Shown one piece after another: positions 34,698 to 42,692 of a DNA stretch of 64,000 nucleotides (position 1 is the first letter of the stretch; each line of letters starts with the position of its first letter). The notes beneath the pieces were generated by a model, which was given only the letters and a program-made list of their open reading frames with translations, was not told the DNA's origin and made no database searches. Source of the DNA: Pedobacter mendelii (GTDB taxonomy: Bacteria; Bacteroidota; Bacteroidia; Sphingobacteriales; Sphingobacteriaceae). A program made the position numbers and the translations under genes. The DNA lies in assembly GCF_014635725.1 (NCBI RefSeq), contig NZ_BMDJ01000014.1:1-64000 (forward strand), in the 5' to 3' direction.

Positions 34698-34898
34698 TTA
34701 AACTTTCTTTTTAGATTTTTTTGCTTCTGAATTTTCTCCCGTAAGTAAACCGGCCAATAGTTCAAACTTTTCTGGATGTTGGTTATATTCTTCTTCTATA
34801 GTTTGCCATTGCTGAAGATCTGCTTTTGCATTTTCTACTTCTGCTTTTAAAAATTCTATTTTGTTTTGCAATAACTTGCTTATGTTTTGATTTGCCAT
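34698..34898 (-). CDS. small coiled-coil protein
   Basis: 66 residues: ISKLLQNKIEFLKAEVENAK, ADLQQWQTIEEEYNQHPEKF, a basic end (KKSKKKV). The central 35 residues show a heptad pattern typical of a two-helix coiled coil. Family not recognised. No membrane segment. Confidence 0.5.
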   Translation of the reverse strand: MANQNISKLLQNKIEFLKAEVENAKADLQQWQTIEEEYNQHPEKFELLAGLLTGENSEAKKSKKKV

Positions 34899-35075
34899 AA
34901 GGCAAAAATAAAAGCTTCTTTCTTTATTAATGACACCTTTTTCTTGTAAAAATATAAGTGCTTCTTTTTCAGTCTCTAAAAAAAAATGAATGTATCTTTC
35001 TTTCTGTTTGTTTGTAACGAAATTTTATCAAACAAAATCAAATACAACTTGTCTTTTTCATTATATAAATAAAAA

Positions 35076-35246
35076 ATGATGAATACATTGGATTTTTCGA
35101 GCTATATACAACCGTCGAAGCGATTTAAAGAAACTACTAATTCGCAAATTGTTCAAGAAAATATACCTGATTTAATGCAAAAAAGGGAATTTTTATTAAA
35201 GGGTCTTTTAGAGCATTTGAATAAAGTAACTGATTCATTTGAGTAA
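35076..35246 (+). CDS. hypothetical small protein, 56 residues
   Basis: ATG 35076 (a second ATG follows at once) to TAA at 35244-35246. The sequence (LDFSSYIQPSKRFKETTNSQ, ENIPDLMQKREFLLKGLLEH) is polar and helical and reads as normal coding sequence. It lies between the coiled-coil gene and a decayed Nif3-like gene. Too short for a family call. Confidence 0.4.
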   Translation: MMNTLDFSSYIQPSKRFKETTNSQIVQENIPDLMQKREFLLKGLLEHLNKVTDSFE

Positions 35247-35311
35247 TTTATATCTATAAGCAGATAAAGCATGATGTATGTTATTTACAGTGCCTAAATA
35301 ATGGATAATGA

Positions 35312-35588
35312 CTAGCCTGTTTTTAATAAATTAACTTTAATTTCAGGAAATTTATTTTCAAGCCAATCGGCCATAAATTTAGCTCCCCATTTTTCGCTGG
35401 CAATGTGACCAAGTGCAATTAACGAAAGTTTTTTTTCCGCTGTTTCTTGCATCTCTAACATATTCTGCAGTTTCCCATTCAGATATTTAGATGGTTACCA
35501 ACACATCTGGCTTAAATCCTCCAATAGCTTCAATTTGACTTTTTCCACCTGCTGCTCCAACCATAAGTAATTTTCTTCGTTTAAATAT
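35312..35588 (-). pseudogene. Nif3-like dinuclear-metal protein, decayed 3' part
   Basis: Minus-strand reading shows conserved pieces of the Nif3/YbgI family in more than one frame: VGAAGGKSQIEAIGGFKPDV, then ISEWETAEYVRD, and finally LSLIALGHIASEKWGAKFMA plus DWLENKFPEIKV. A TAA stop replaces the GE of GEISEWE near 35490, and a frameshift lies near 35445. The 5' half is missing: homology stops at a 158-bp MITE that begins at 35589. The family acts in tetrapyrrole/cofactor chemistry or as a regulator, but this copy is not functional. Confidence 0.75.
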
Positions 35589-35746
35589 GAGCCTGTTTAA
35601 AATTTATCTAATAATTTGTTTATGCTTCTTTTCGGCTGCAACATCGTTAAATATTTCAAGATAGGCTGGCTATCTCTGCAACATTTGCCTTGTTTCGCTC
35701 AAAAAATAAGCTACAACATTTTCACAATATTAATTTAAACAGGCTC
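35589..35746. mobile_element. 158-bp MITE with TIRs and TAT target duplication
   Basis: Terminal inverted repeats: GAGCCTGTTTAAA at 35589-35601 and TTTAAACAGGCTC at 35734-35746, perfect over 13 bp. The flanks carry the direct duplication TAT (35586-35588 and 35747-35749). The inside has no ORF. Length, non-coding body, TIRs and a 3-bp duplication are the marks of a miniature inverted-repeat element mobilised by a transposase elsewhere, perhaps of the IS5 group. It lies against the broken Nif3-like gene. Confidence 0.8.
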
Positions 35747-35861
35747 TATGTTTTTATCTGTTTTATTTTTCATAGGAGTCTATAAAAATGAATTCCATAT
35801 TAAATAATATTTATTTCAGCATTATTAAATTAATCAATTTTAACTTATAATACTGAATTTT

Positions 35862-38432
35862 TTAATTGTTGTTTTTAATAATCTCTTTCGCCCGAAAAAG
35901 ATTATCTGTTGATTGCAAAATTTTATCTTTCAGTTTTGGATTATAATTAGGATGATTATTTAAAAAATCTGTAACAACTTTTTCAGCTTCTGGTGTTTGA
36001 TAGTTGCCAAATATTGCTGATAGCCATGATTGAGGGAAAAATATATCTCCTGTTTTCTGTATCTCCGTTAAAAGTGTAAGGCTTTCGGGCAAATATTTAA
36101 TGGATTTAGTTTGCCTTAGCGGATGATGCAGGTAAGAAAGTGCTGTTGTTACAAAAGCTTCTTTCTGACGGTTTTTTCTTTCTCTCAAACTATAGAAAAA
36201 GCTATCTCTTTCTGCCTGAACGGAAGAAAGTGCGGGCATTAAAAATACCAAACGGTTTTTACGATCGATATTTGTAATTCTTTGCAGTTGTTGTTTTAAA
36301 ACATTTTTTGCTGTATCAGATTTCAAGGCGATTGATAATGCGAGTCCTGTGTAATCATCATCAATTAATTTTATGCCTGCTGGCGGATTTTGATTTTGCC
36401 AAATGGTGTAAATATTATTTGCTGCTTCGGTAGTTAAATAGATGTTTTGATACGTACTGAAAAGGATTTTCTTATTATTTGCCCTGGTTTGCTGCTCAAT
36501 TGATTGCCATAATGCTTTTTCAAGATTTGGAGCCATTGCTAAACGATTTTTTGGTGTTGTAAAAGTCCAGTATAAACTGCTGATGTAACCTGTTATTAGC
36601 CTTAAGTTCATTTCATTCTTTTCTATGGTTAAACCTTTGGTTAGTAATAGTAAAAGTTCTTCAGCGTTTAAATATTTGCCTGCAAGTGTATTTTCATAAG
36701 CATTTATATAGGCAGAAGCTCGTTCCAAAGGATTTTCTAATAGAAAAACACTTTCCAACATCAATTGCTCTATCGGAAATAATCCGTAACCTGCACCATC
36801 TGCGTTAAACAAAATAAATTCAGGCTTTTCTAAATTTTTGGCTTCGTTTAAAACTGTAGAAGCATTCTTAATGTTAACGGATATGGTTTTATTATGATTT
36901 GGGTAGAATAGTTTAACGCTAAATGCTTGCGGCCACACTCTTGGATTCCCTCTTTCTGGTTTTTGAGAGATGCTGAAATTGCTAATTTTATTTCCGCTAT
37001 AGCTAATTTTAGATTCAAATACCGGTCTGCCAGGTTGATTTACCCAAACCTTATTCCATTGATATAAATCTGTTTCAGTGTATTTGCTTAAAATGGCAAT
37101 TAAATCGTTCCAATCGGCATTGCTGTATCCAAACTTTTTTAAATATTCACGAATTCCTTTTTGAAAGTTTTCTTTTCCCATAAGTTGTTCCAATTGCTTC
37201 ATCATAATTGGAGCTTTGTGGTAAATAATATTGCCATACATGGAGCCTGCATCCTGTAAATTATCCAACTGTTGCCGAATCGGATTTGAGCCTTCGGTTC
37301 TATCAATACTGTATGCAGCAGGGTAGTGGTCTAGAAGGAATTTAAGATCGAAAGTATTTTTTCCCATCAATTTCTCAGTCACCTTATCAGCCATAAAATT
37401 GGCAAAAACTTCTTTCATCCAAACGTCGTTAAACCATTTCATAGTTACCAAATCTCCAAACCACATGTGAGCGGTTTCGTGTGAGATTAAATTTGAGCGG
37501 GAAATAAATTGGTCGCGAGTTGCGCCTTCATCCAAAAATAAAGCCGAAGATTTGTATTGCACTTCACCTGGATGCTCCATTCCACCAAACTGAAAATCTG
37601 GAATGGCCATGAAACCTACTTTTTGAAAAGGGAAGGGAATGCTGGTCCATTTTTCTAAAAAATCGATGGCATCTTTATGTGCGATAAAAACCGAATCCAC
37701 ACTAAGACTTATCTTTTTTGTATCCGTTTCGCGATGAAGAAATTCCATAGAACGGTTGCCTAATTTTTTTTTTAGTGTATTGAATTTACCAGCTGCAAAA
37801 GAGAAAAGATAAGTTGATAATTTATTTGAATTAGCGAAATGATAAGTTGTATTTGTGGCACTAACAACAGAATCTTTTTTTATTCCGTTGGCTAAAACTT
37901 TCCAATCTTTCGGCACGGTTAAAGTAAGTTCGAATATTGCTTTAAGATCTGGTTGATCGAAACATGGAAAAACTGTTCTGGCATGATCTGGAACAAAAAG
38001 CGCATACAGATAATCGGTATTTCGATTTAGCGATTCATTACCTGCAATAAATTGTATTTCGATTTTATTTAAACCCTTTAAAAGATTTTTTTTATCAAAA
38101 AGTAAGTGTTCATTCTGAAGGTTCACTAAAATTACTTTTCCATTAACTGAAATACTTTTTATGTTCCTAGCATCCTGTTTAAAGTCTAATTGGAGTATTG
38201 ATGGCAAATCTTTTAACTCAAAATTAATTTCCTCAGCAGCTACAATTTCTGACCCTTTATCAGCAGGGATATTAAAATTGAATTTGTAAAAGATATTATC
38301 GATAATCGCTTTGCGTGACTTTGCCAAAGAAAAAGATACACCCGTTTCTATTGGTGGTTTTAGGGTGCTTTGAGCAAATAAACCAGAATTAAGAAGCATT
38401 AATAAGAAAATAATTTTTAGTGAAGATTTCAT
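35862..38432 (-). CDS. M1-family metallopeptidase (aminopeptidase)
   Basis: 856 residues with a signal peptide (cleavage after LFAQ, near 21). N-terminal beta domain to about 215; the substrate-binding motif FGGMEHPGEV near 285 (GxMEN in most relatives, here GGMEHPG); the zinc site HETAHMWFGDLVTMKWF with H318, E319 and H322, and the third ligand E341 at the correct 18-residue spacing. The helical C-terminal domain (about 500-856) completes an aminopeptidase N-type protein. It removes N-terminal residues from peptides in the periplasm or outside. Gene stands alone, with tens of bases of AT-rich sequence on both sides. Confidence 0.92.
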   Translation of the reverse strand: MKSSLKIIFLLMLLNSGLFAQSTLKPPIETGVSFSLAKSRKAIIDNIFYKFNFNIPADKGSEIVAAEEINFELKDLPSILQLDFKQDARNIKSISVNGKVILVNLQNEHLLFDKKNLLKGLNKIEIQFIAGNESLNRNTDYLYALFVPDHARTVFPCFDQPDLKAIFELTLTVPKDWKVLANGIKKDSVVSATNTTYHFANSNKLSTYLFSFAAGKFNTLKKKLGNRSMEFLHRETDTKKISLSVDSVFIAHKDAIDFLEKWTSIPFPFQKVGFMAIPDFQFGGMEHPGEVQYKSSALFLDEGATRDQFISRSNLISHETAHMWFGDLVTMKWFNDVWMKEVFANFMADKVTEKLMGKNTFDLKFLLDHYPAAYSIDRTEGSNPIRQQLDNLQDAGSMYGNIIYHKAPIMMKQLEQLMGKENFQKGIREYLKKFGYSNADWNDLIAILSKYTETDLYQWNKVWVNQPGRPVFESKISYSGNKISNFSISQKPERGNPRVWPQAFSVKLFYPNHNKTISVNIKNASTVLNEAKNLEKPEFILFNADGAGYGLFPIEQLMLESVFLLENPLERASAYINAYENTLAGKYLNAEELLLLLTKGLTIEKNEMNLRLITGYISSLYWTFTTPKNRLAMAPNLEKALWQSIEQQTRANNKKILFSTYQNIYLTTEAANNIYTIWQNQNPPAGIKLIDDDYTGLALSIALKSDTAKNVLKQQLQRITNIDRKNRLVFLMPALSSVQAERDSFFYSLRERKNRQKEAFVTTALSYLHHPLRQTKSIKYLPESLTLLTEIQKTGDIFFPQSWLSAIFGNYQTPEAEKVVTDFLNNHPNYNPKLKDKILQSTDNLFRAKEIIKNNN

Positions 38433-38817
38433 TATAGCTTAATAATTTAACGTAAAGTGCAGATTTTATTTTGTAGTAATTAATAAATAGATATGGAAAT
38501 ATAGCTTTAAAGCCTGAATATATAAAATTGGATTCTTTTTACAGCTAGGTAAGTATTCAACAACTCGTACATTACACTTTATCGTTGCAGAAAGTCTGTA
38601 TTGCATGTAATACTTAATTATTTTAAAGATTTCCCATAAAATAGAAATAGTGATATGTTAAATTTTATTTTGCTAATCAACAGTCATTTACCTTTACCGC
38701 TTTAAAATTCTGTTTCAAATATTTGCATGCTAAAAATATTAGTATAATTTTGCGTTTGTTTCAACAAACAATTAGCTCTTTTTGTTGTGTGTGAAGGATT
38801 AATTTGAATATATTTTT
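38433..38817. other. divergent promoter region, M1 peptidase/38818 gene
   Basis: 385 bp without coding sequence between divergent genes. It holds a strong plus-strand promoter (38722-38752) and a GTATTGCATGTAATAC near-palindrome at about 38599-38614. No promoter match for the peptidase gene stands out. Confidence 0.5.
38722..38752 (+). promoter_or_regulatory. TTTG-N19-TAATTTTG promoter
   Basis: TTTG at 38722-38725, 19 bases, then TAATTTTG at 38745-38752, an exact match to the Bacteroidota promoter consensus. Transcription would start near 38760 and leave a leader of about 58 bases before the ATG at 38818. Confidence 0.6.
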
Positions 38818-39132
38818 ATGACGGTTACGGTACTTGCTATTACAGAAACTGATTTTGTTCCTGATGTTTCACTTTCCAGAATCATGAATGAACGTTTAAA
38901 ACGGGCCGCGGCTGAGTTGCAGGATATCCATTTACAGCCAATGCTCGCCGTTGGACAGCGTAACGATGATTTAGTGGTGTATATTAGCTATAACCCGAAA
39001 TATACCATCAGGTTTCGCGTTGTTAACGATGTGCCACAGGATGTTGAAAATTTCGTTGCCAATACTTGCGGTAATCTGGGCTACATAAAATGGAAAACCA
39101 ACGTTGTGAACATTTTTAAAGGAAATGATTAG
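38818..39132 (+). CDS. hypothetical protein, 104 residues
   Basis: Soluble, alpha/beta (TVTVLAITETDFVPDVSLSR, MLAVGQRNDDLVVYISYNPK, YTIRFRVVNDVPQDVENFVA). Family not recognised. Its last 8 bases overlap the start of the CoiA-like gene, so the two are translationally coupled and probably work together. Start at the first ATG, 58 bases after the predicted transcript start. Confidence 0.6.
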   Translation: MTVTVLAITETDFVPDVSLSRIMNERLKRAAAELQDIHLQPMLAVGQRNDDLVVYISYNPKYTIRFRVVNDVPQDVENFVANTCGNLGYIKWKTNVVNIFKGND

Positions 39133-39814
39133 TGGCGAAAATCAACATATTATAAACGATAGCTTAATCTCGCAGCAAGCTGAATTAAATTTACCTCCGC
39201 TTTGGGTACCAGAAAAATACCATAAAGAAAGCATTTGGCATAGAAACTGGAAAAAGGCTTTCCCGGAAAGTTACCGGGAAAAAAGTTTTTGTTGTGAAAA
39301 AACAGGGGAGCTGCATAGGGCAGATGTTTTTACGCCCTGCCTAACTGCAATAGAATTCCAAAATTCACCTATTAGTTTAGCAGAAATGCAAAGCAGAGAA
39401 GCCTTTTATCCAAATATGATTTGGATACTTAATGGCAAAAAATTTAAAGGTTTCAAAATATTAAAGAACTTGCCGCATCCTGATGATTTAAAATTAGTTG
39501 ACTACGAATTTTGCAACAGCGACCATTTATCTATGGTTCGCAAAGCTGACGTTTTAGCTGGATTTATAAAACCCAAAGTTTTAAACTTTTATCATCCTGA
39601 AATAAAATGCGTAGCCATATCCTCTAACTTTTATCATTTCTGTTGGAAAAAACCACATGCCGTTTGGTTTTCTGCCAAAGCGCCAATAATAGTCGATTTG
39701 GGTGGGTATTTTCTTTATAAAATGCGAATTAGAAAACAACTTTCAGGCGATTTCCCTTACCTAGAAATGATAAACCGAAAAACTTTTATTGAAAAATATT
39801 TGTGCTTTGGATGA
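39125..39814 (+). CDS. CoiA-like nuclease
   Basis: 229 residues. The CoiA pattern is visible in the first 110: a zinc-like CC pair followed by a helix (SFCCEKTGELHRADVFTPCL), ADV with the catalytic Asp, IEFQNSPISLAEMQSREAFY with the Glu-x-Gln of a PD-(D/E)xK-like site, and MIWILNGKKFKGF. The C-terminal half carries no identifiable second domain. CoiA proteins help natural transformation by processing incoming or recombining DNA, but many homologues lie outside competence loci. It overlaps the preceding 104-residue gene by 8 bp. No other competence gene is near. Confidence 0.75.
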   Translation: MISGENQHIINDSLISQQAELNLPPLWVPEKYHKESIWHRNWKKAFPESYREKSFCCEKTGELHRADVFTPCLTAIEFQNSPISLAEMQSREAFYPNMIWILNGKKFKGFKILKNLPHPDDLKLVDYEFCNSDHLSMVRKADVLAGFIKPKVLNFYHPEIKCVAISSNFYHFCWKKPHAVWFSAKAPIIVDLGGYFLYKMRIRKQLSGDFPYLEMINRKTFIEKYLCFG

Positions 39815-39941
39815 AATGAGCAACAACAATTGGGTAATATTTCCTTCCAACTGTTTCCTAACCGTCATTTGTTACCATATAAGCTTCGATTGAATTTTTA
39901 AAGGATATTTTTGTGCTTTAGTTTTTAATTAACACATTGTT

Positions 39942-40967
39942 ATGCCTGTTAGCAACTTAAAAAATATACCATATTCCGTTCTCGATCTTGCTACTGTTTT
40001 AGATGGACACACACCATCCGATACTTTTAAAACCAGTTTGGAAATTGCACAACAATCTGAAGTTTTGGGTTATAAGCGATATTGGTTTGCAGAGCACCAT
40101 AACATGGCTGGAGTTGCAAGTTCGGCACCTTCAGTGCTTATCGGTTTTATTGCTGGAGGCACAAAAACCATACGTGTTGGTTCTGGTGGTATTATGTTGC
40201 CGAACCATGCGCCATTAATCGTTGCCGAGCAGTTTGGTACATTGGCTTCATTGTATCCGAACCGAATAGATTTAGGTTTAGGCAGAGCACCTGGCACAGA
40301 TCAGGTTACTGCAATGGCGATAAGAGGAGAAAATTTTAATGCTGCGCATAATTTTCCTAGAGATGTAGAAAAATTACAGCAATTATTTTCTGCCGGAAAC
40401 CGTACATCAAATGTTCGTGCTATTCCAGGAGAGGGGCTAGATGTACCAATATGGATTTTGGGTTCAAGTACCGATAGTGCAAGGCTTGCTGCCGAAAAAG
40501 GTTTACCTTATGCTTTTGCAAGTCATTTTGCACCGGCATATTTTGAACAGGCAATTTCTATTTATCGTAACAATTTTAAGCCATCTATTTACTTACAAGA
40601 ACCTTATGTAATGGCTTGTGTAAATGTTGTAGCTGCCGATACGGATGCAGAAGCTGAAGTATTGTCAAGCTCTGTTAAAAGAATGTTCTTAGGCGTAATA
40701 ACCGGAAGGAGAGAAATGCTGAAACCTCCTGTAGCAAACATGAATGCACATTGGGACCAGTTAGAAAAAGAAGCTGTTGAGCAAATGCTATATTATTCTT
40801 TTATAGGCAGTGCCGAAACGATACATGAAAATTTGGAAGGCTTTATCTCAAAATATGGTGTTAATGAAATTATGGCTACATCTCATATTTACGATCAAAA
40901 GGCAAAGCTGCATTCTAACAAACTTTTTGCCGGTGTGTTTAGTCAAACATTTGAAATGAGTTTTTAA
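39942..40967 (+). CDS. luciferase-like (LLM class) monooxygenase
   Basis: 341 residues, single-domain TIM-barrel of the bacterial-luciferase family: SVLDLATVLDGHTPSDTFKT, WFAEHHNMAGVASSAPSVLI (the flavin-proximal YWFAEHHN motif), TIRVGSGGIMLPNHAPLIVA, YPNRIDLGLGRAPGTDQVTA and the ILGSSTDSARLAAEKGLPYAFA region. It binds FMN or F420; in this phylum FMN is likely. Substrate unknown. A TATTTTTG -7 box lies at 39906-39913, 28 bp before the ATG. It stands alone after the CoiA-like gene. Confidence 0.9.
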   Translation: MPVSNLKNIPYSVLDLATVLDGHTPSDTFKTSLEIAQQSEVLGYKRYWFAEHHNMAGVASSAPSVLIGFIAGGTKTIRVGSGGIMLPNHAPLIVAEQFGTLASLYPNRIDLGLGRAPGTDQVTAMAIRGENFNAAHNFPRDVEKLQQLFSAGNRTSNVRAIPGEGLDVPIWILGSSTDSARLAAEKGLPYAFASHFAPAYFEQAISIYRNNFKPSIYLQEPYVMACVNVVAADTDAEAEVLSSSVKRMFLGVITGRREMLKPPVANMNAHWDQLEKEAVEQMLYYSFIGSAETIHENLEGFISKYGVNEIMATSHIYDQKAKLHSNKLFAGVFSQTFEMSF

Positions 40968-41102
40968 AGAAGGCTTTATAATTCAAATTCATTGCTGATT
41001 TAATTATTTATTATAAGCATTACAGTAATTAAAATCAAAACAAGCAATACAATTGTAGAAAGTTTAATTGTAACTAAGCTCATTCTGTTTATAATTAATT
41101 TT

Positions 41103-41192
41103 ATGACTTCAACTTTTTGGATATTACCATTAAGTATTCTTGTAGCAACATCCATAGGAACCATTTTTAGGTTATTTAAGCAAATTTTATAA
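41103..41192 (+). CDS. possible 29-residue membrane peptide
   Basis: ATG 41103 to TAA 41192. The product is nearly all one hydrophobic helix (MTSTFWILPLSILVATSIGT). Single-helix peptides of this size exist, but there is no other support, and chance is not excluded. Confidence 0.2.
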   Translation: MTSTFWILPLSILVATSIGTIFRLFKQIL

Positions 41193-41247
41193 AAGTTAAT
41201 AATCTAGCAGCAAATTTATCTTTTTTAAAACCAATAGTCTTTTTACT

Positions 41248-41658
41248 ATGTTGAGTTTAAGAATAATTTGGAATGTTATGATGAAAACAAATACAAGGAA
41301 AATTGAGCTGAATGATTTATTAATTGATGGTTTACAAGCTGCAGGAGGTGCTATGGGGTTTCATGCAAGTAAGCGCAGAATTGGCGGAAGAGTGGCTAAA
41401 AATATTGGTATCGTAGATCAGCTAATGAAATTTGCATTTACAAGAAAGGGAAACTCTCCTAATAAATTACAGAAAGATATTGAGTTGGGAGGATTAGGGG
41501 TCATTGCAGCTTACAATTTATATAAAGGAATTAAGCGTAAACGCAAATCACTACTTTTGCAAGGTGCATTTTTAACGGTATCTCTTGCCATTGTAGTTTT
41601 CGGAACAATCAAAAAGAAGCCAGCTGGTGAAAGGCCTAATGCATTAAATAGAAAATGA
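41248..41658 (+). CDS. hypothetical protein with one or two TM segments
   Basis: 136 residues; the true start may be one of the Met codons at 41278/41281, because residues before it are hydrophobic and low-complexity. Basic, with a Gly/Ala stretch (LIDGLQAAGGAMGFHASKRR, GRVAKNIGIVDQLMKFAFTR), a glycine-rich helix (IELGGLGVIAAYNLYKGIKR) and a C-terminal hydrophobic segment (LLQGAFLTVSLAIVVFGTI). Probably a small inner-membrane protein. Family not recognised. Confidence 0.5.
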   Translation: MLSLRIIWNVMMKTNTRKIELNDLLIDGLQAAGGAMGFHASKRRIGGRVAKNIGIVDQLMKFAFTRKGNSPNKLQKDIELGGLGVIAAYNLYKGIKRKRKSLLLQGAFLTVSLAIVVFGTIKKKPAGERPNALNRK

Positions 41659-41659
41659 T

Positions 41660-41866
41660 TTAATTTGATTGGTGAGAAGATAGATTTTGAGGGAAACCAT
41701 TAGTTCTTAAACTAAAATCATATCTACGGTATTCATAATCCATAGCGATACGACTTAAATTTTTAAGTTCTTCAAACTCTGAAGTTTTATAAGCTTGCAT
41801 TGATGATAGGGCGGCGATGCGACGAATAATTTGTTTGTATTCTGTATCGGTTAATATAGATTCCAT
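41660..41866 (-). CDS. HigA-like N-terminal segment, stand-alone
   Basis: 68 residues. The pattern TDTEYKQIIRRIAALSSMQAY then EFEELKNLSRIAMDYEYRRYDF matches the N-terminal helix pair that precedes the HTH in HigA-type antitoxins, but the HTH itself is missing and a short polar tail follows. It may be a free dimerisation or toxin-binding segment, or a coincidental small helical protein. No toxin gene is adjacent. Convergent with the 41248 gene. Confidence 0.4.
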   Translation of the reverse strand: MESILTDTEYKQIIRRIAALSSMQAYKTSEFEELKNLSRIAMDYEYRRYDFSLRTNGFPQNLSSHQSN

Positions 41867-41967
41867 AATTTATATTGTTGTTAAGAATTTATGTTGCTCA
41901 AAAATCAAATATGGAACAATAGTTTGCATTCAAAAGTTTTACACTATTGTTAATAAATTTTTATGAT

Positions 41968-42330
41968 TTAGTTTGGAGCATACTTTTCTACCCGGCTTGC
42001 GAAATCATTTAAATCGAATGGTTTATTAATAAAATCTTCTGCAGTGCATTTAGATTTAACATAGTTAAGGTGGTTATTTGCAGACATCATCATTACAGGA
42101 ATGGCATAAGTATTTACGTTATGTTTTAGTTCTGTACAAATATCAATTCCGTTTCCATCAGGCAACATAATATCAAGAATTATCATGTCTGGTTTATGAT
42201 TTTTCATTTGTAACCAAAAGCTTTTAGTATCACTACAAGTTTTAACTTCATATAGTTCTTCCGTTAATAAATATTCGATAATCTCTCTGATAGCCGGATT
42301 ATCTTCTACAATATATATGCACTTTTTCAT
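41968..42330 (-). CDS. single-domain response regulator (CheY-like)
   Basis: 120 residues, receiver domain only: VEDNPAIREIIEYLLTEEL with the acidic pair, the phospho-acceptor Asp in DMIILDIMLPDGNGIDIC (about 55) and the Lys in EDFINKPFDLNDFASRV (about 105). There is no output domain, so it acts in a phosphorelay or by protein binding. A second gene of the same layout begins at 63742 (shared MLPDGNG). Start at ATG 42330. Confidence 0.9.
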   Translation of the reverse strand: MKKCIYIVEDNPAIREIIEYLLTEELYEVKTCSDTKSFWLQMKNHKPDMIILDIMLPDGNGIDICTELKHNVNTYAIPVMMMSANNHLNYVKSKCTAEDFINKPFDLNDFASRVEKYAPN

Positions 42331-42692
42331 CAGATTTTAATTTACTTTTGGTTGTATAACCATTATGAATTTCAGTTGTTTATAGTGTTTTTTCACAATT
42401 AAGTACTTATTAACTTTTTGCATTATAAAGGAGTAGATATAAATTTAAAGAATACCGTAAAACAGGTATTTCTTTGAGTAGATTTTTATTGCAGATTTAC
42501 ATAGTGTATTTGTATATTTACATAACAGGATCTTAAAATTAAGATTATAAAGGGTTTTCTTCTAATCTAAGCCCCAGCGGTGGAATCCTTCCTGTTATTT
42601 TGCTCAATTCATTTTTGGCGGCATTTACACGATTGTTTCTTTTCATTGCGTTTTAATTTTTAATTGGCATTTATGCCATAATTAATCCTGAA
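42331..42692. other. intergenic with a possible 33-residue peptide gene
   Basis: 362 bp. It contains poly-T/A-rich sequence and a 34-codon minus-strand frame at 42545-42646, but no other coding signal. The promoter for the giant gene at 42693 should lie in the last 200 bases; no exact consensus is seen. Confidence 0.35.
42545..42646 (-). CDS. possible 33-residue peptide
   Basis: ATG at 42646 to TAA at 42545. A basic start (MKRNNRVNAAKNELSKITGR) is followed by a distinctive end (IPPLGLRLEENPL). The pattern is not like random AT-rich translation, but no family is recognised. It lies divergent to the giant gene pair. Confidence 0.3.
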   Translation of the reverse strand: MKRNNRVNAAKNELSKITGRIPPLGLRLEENPL

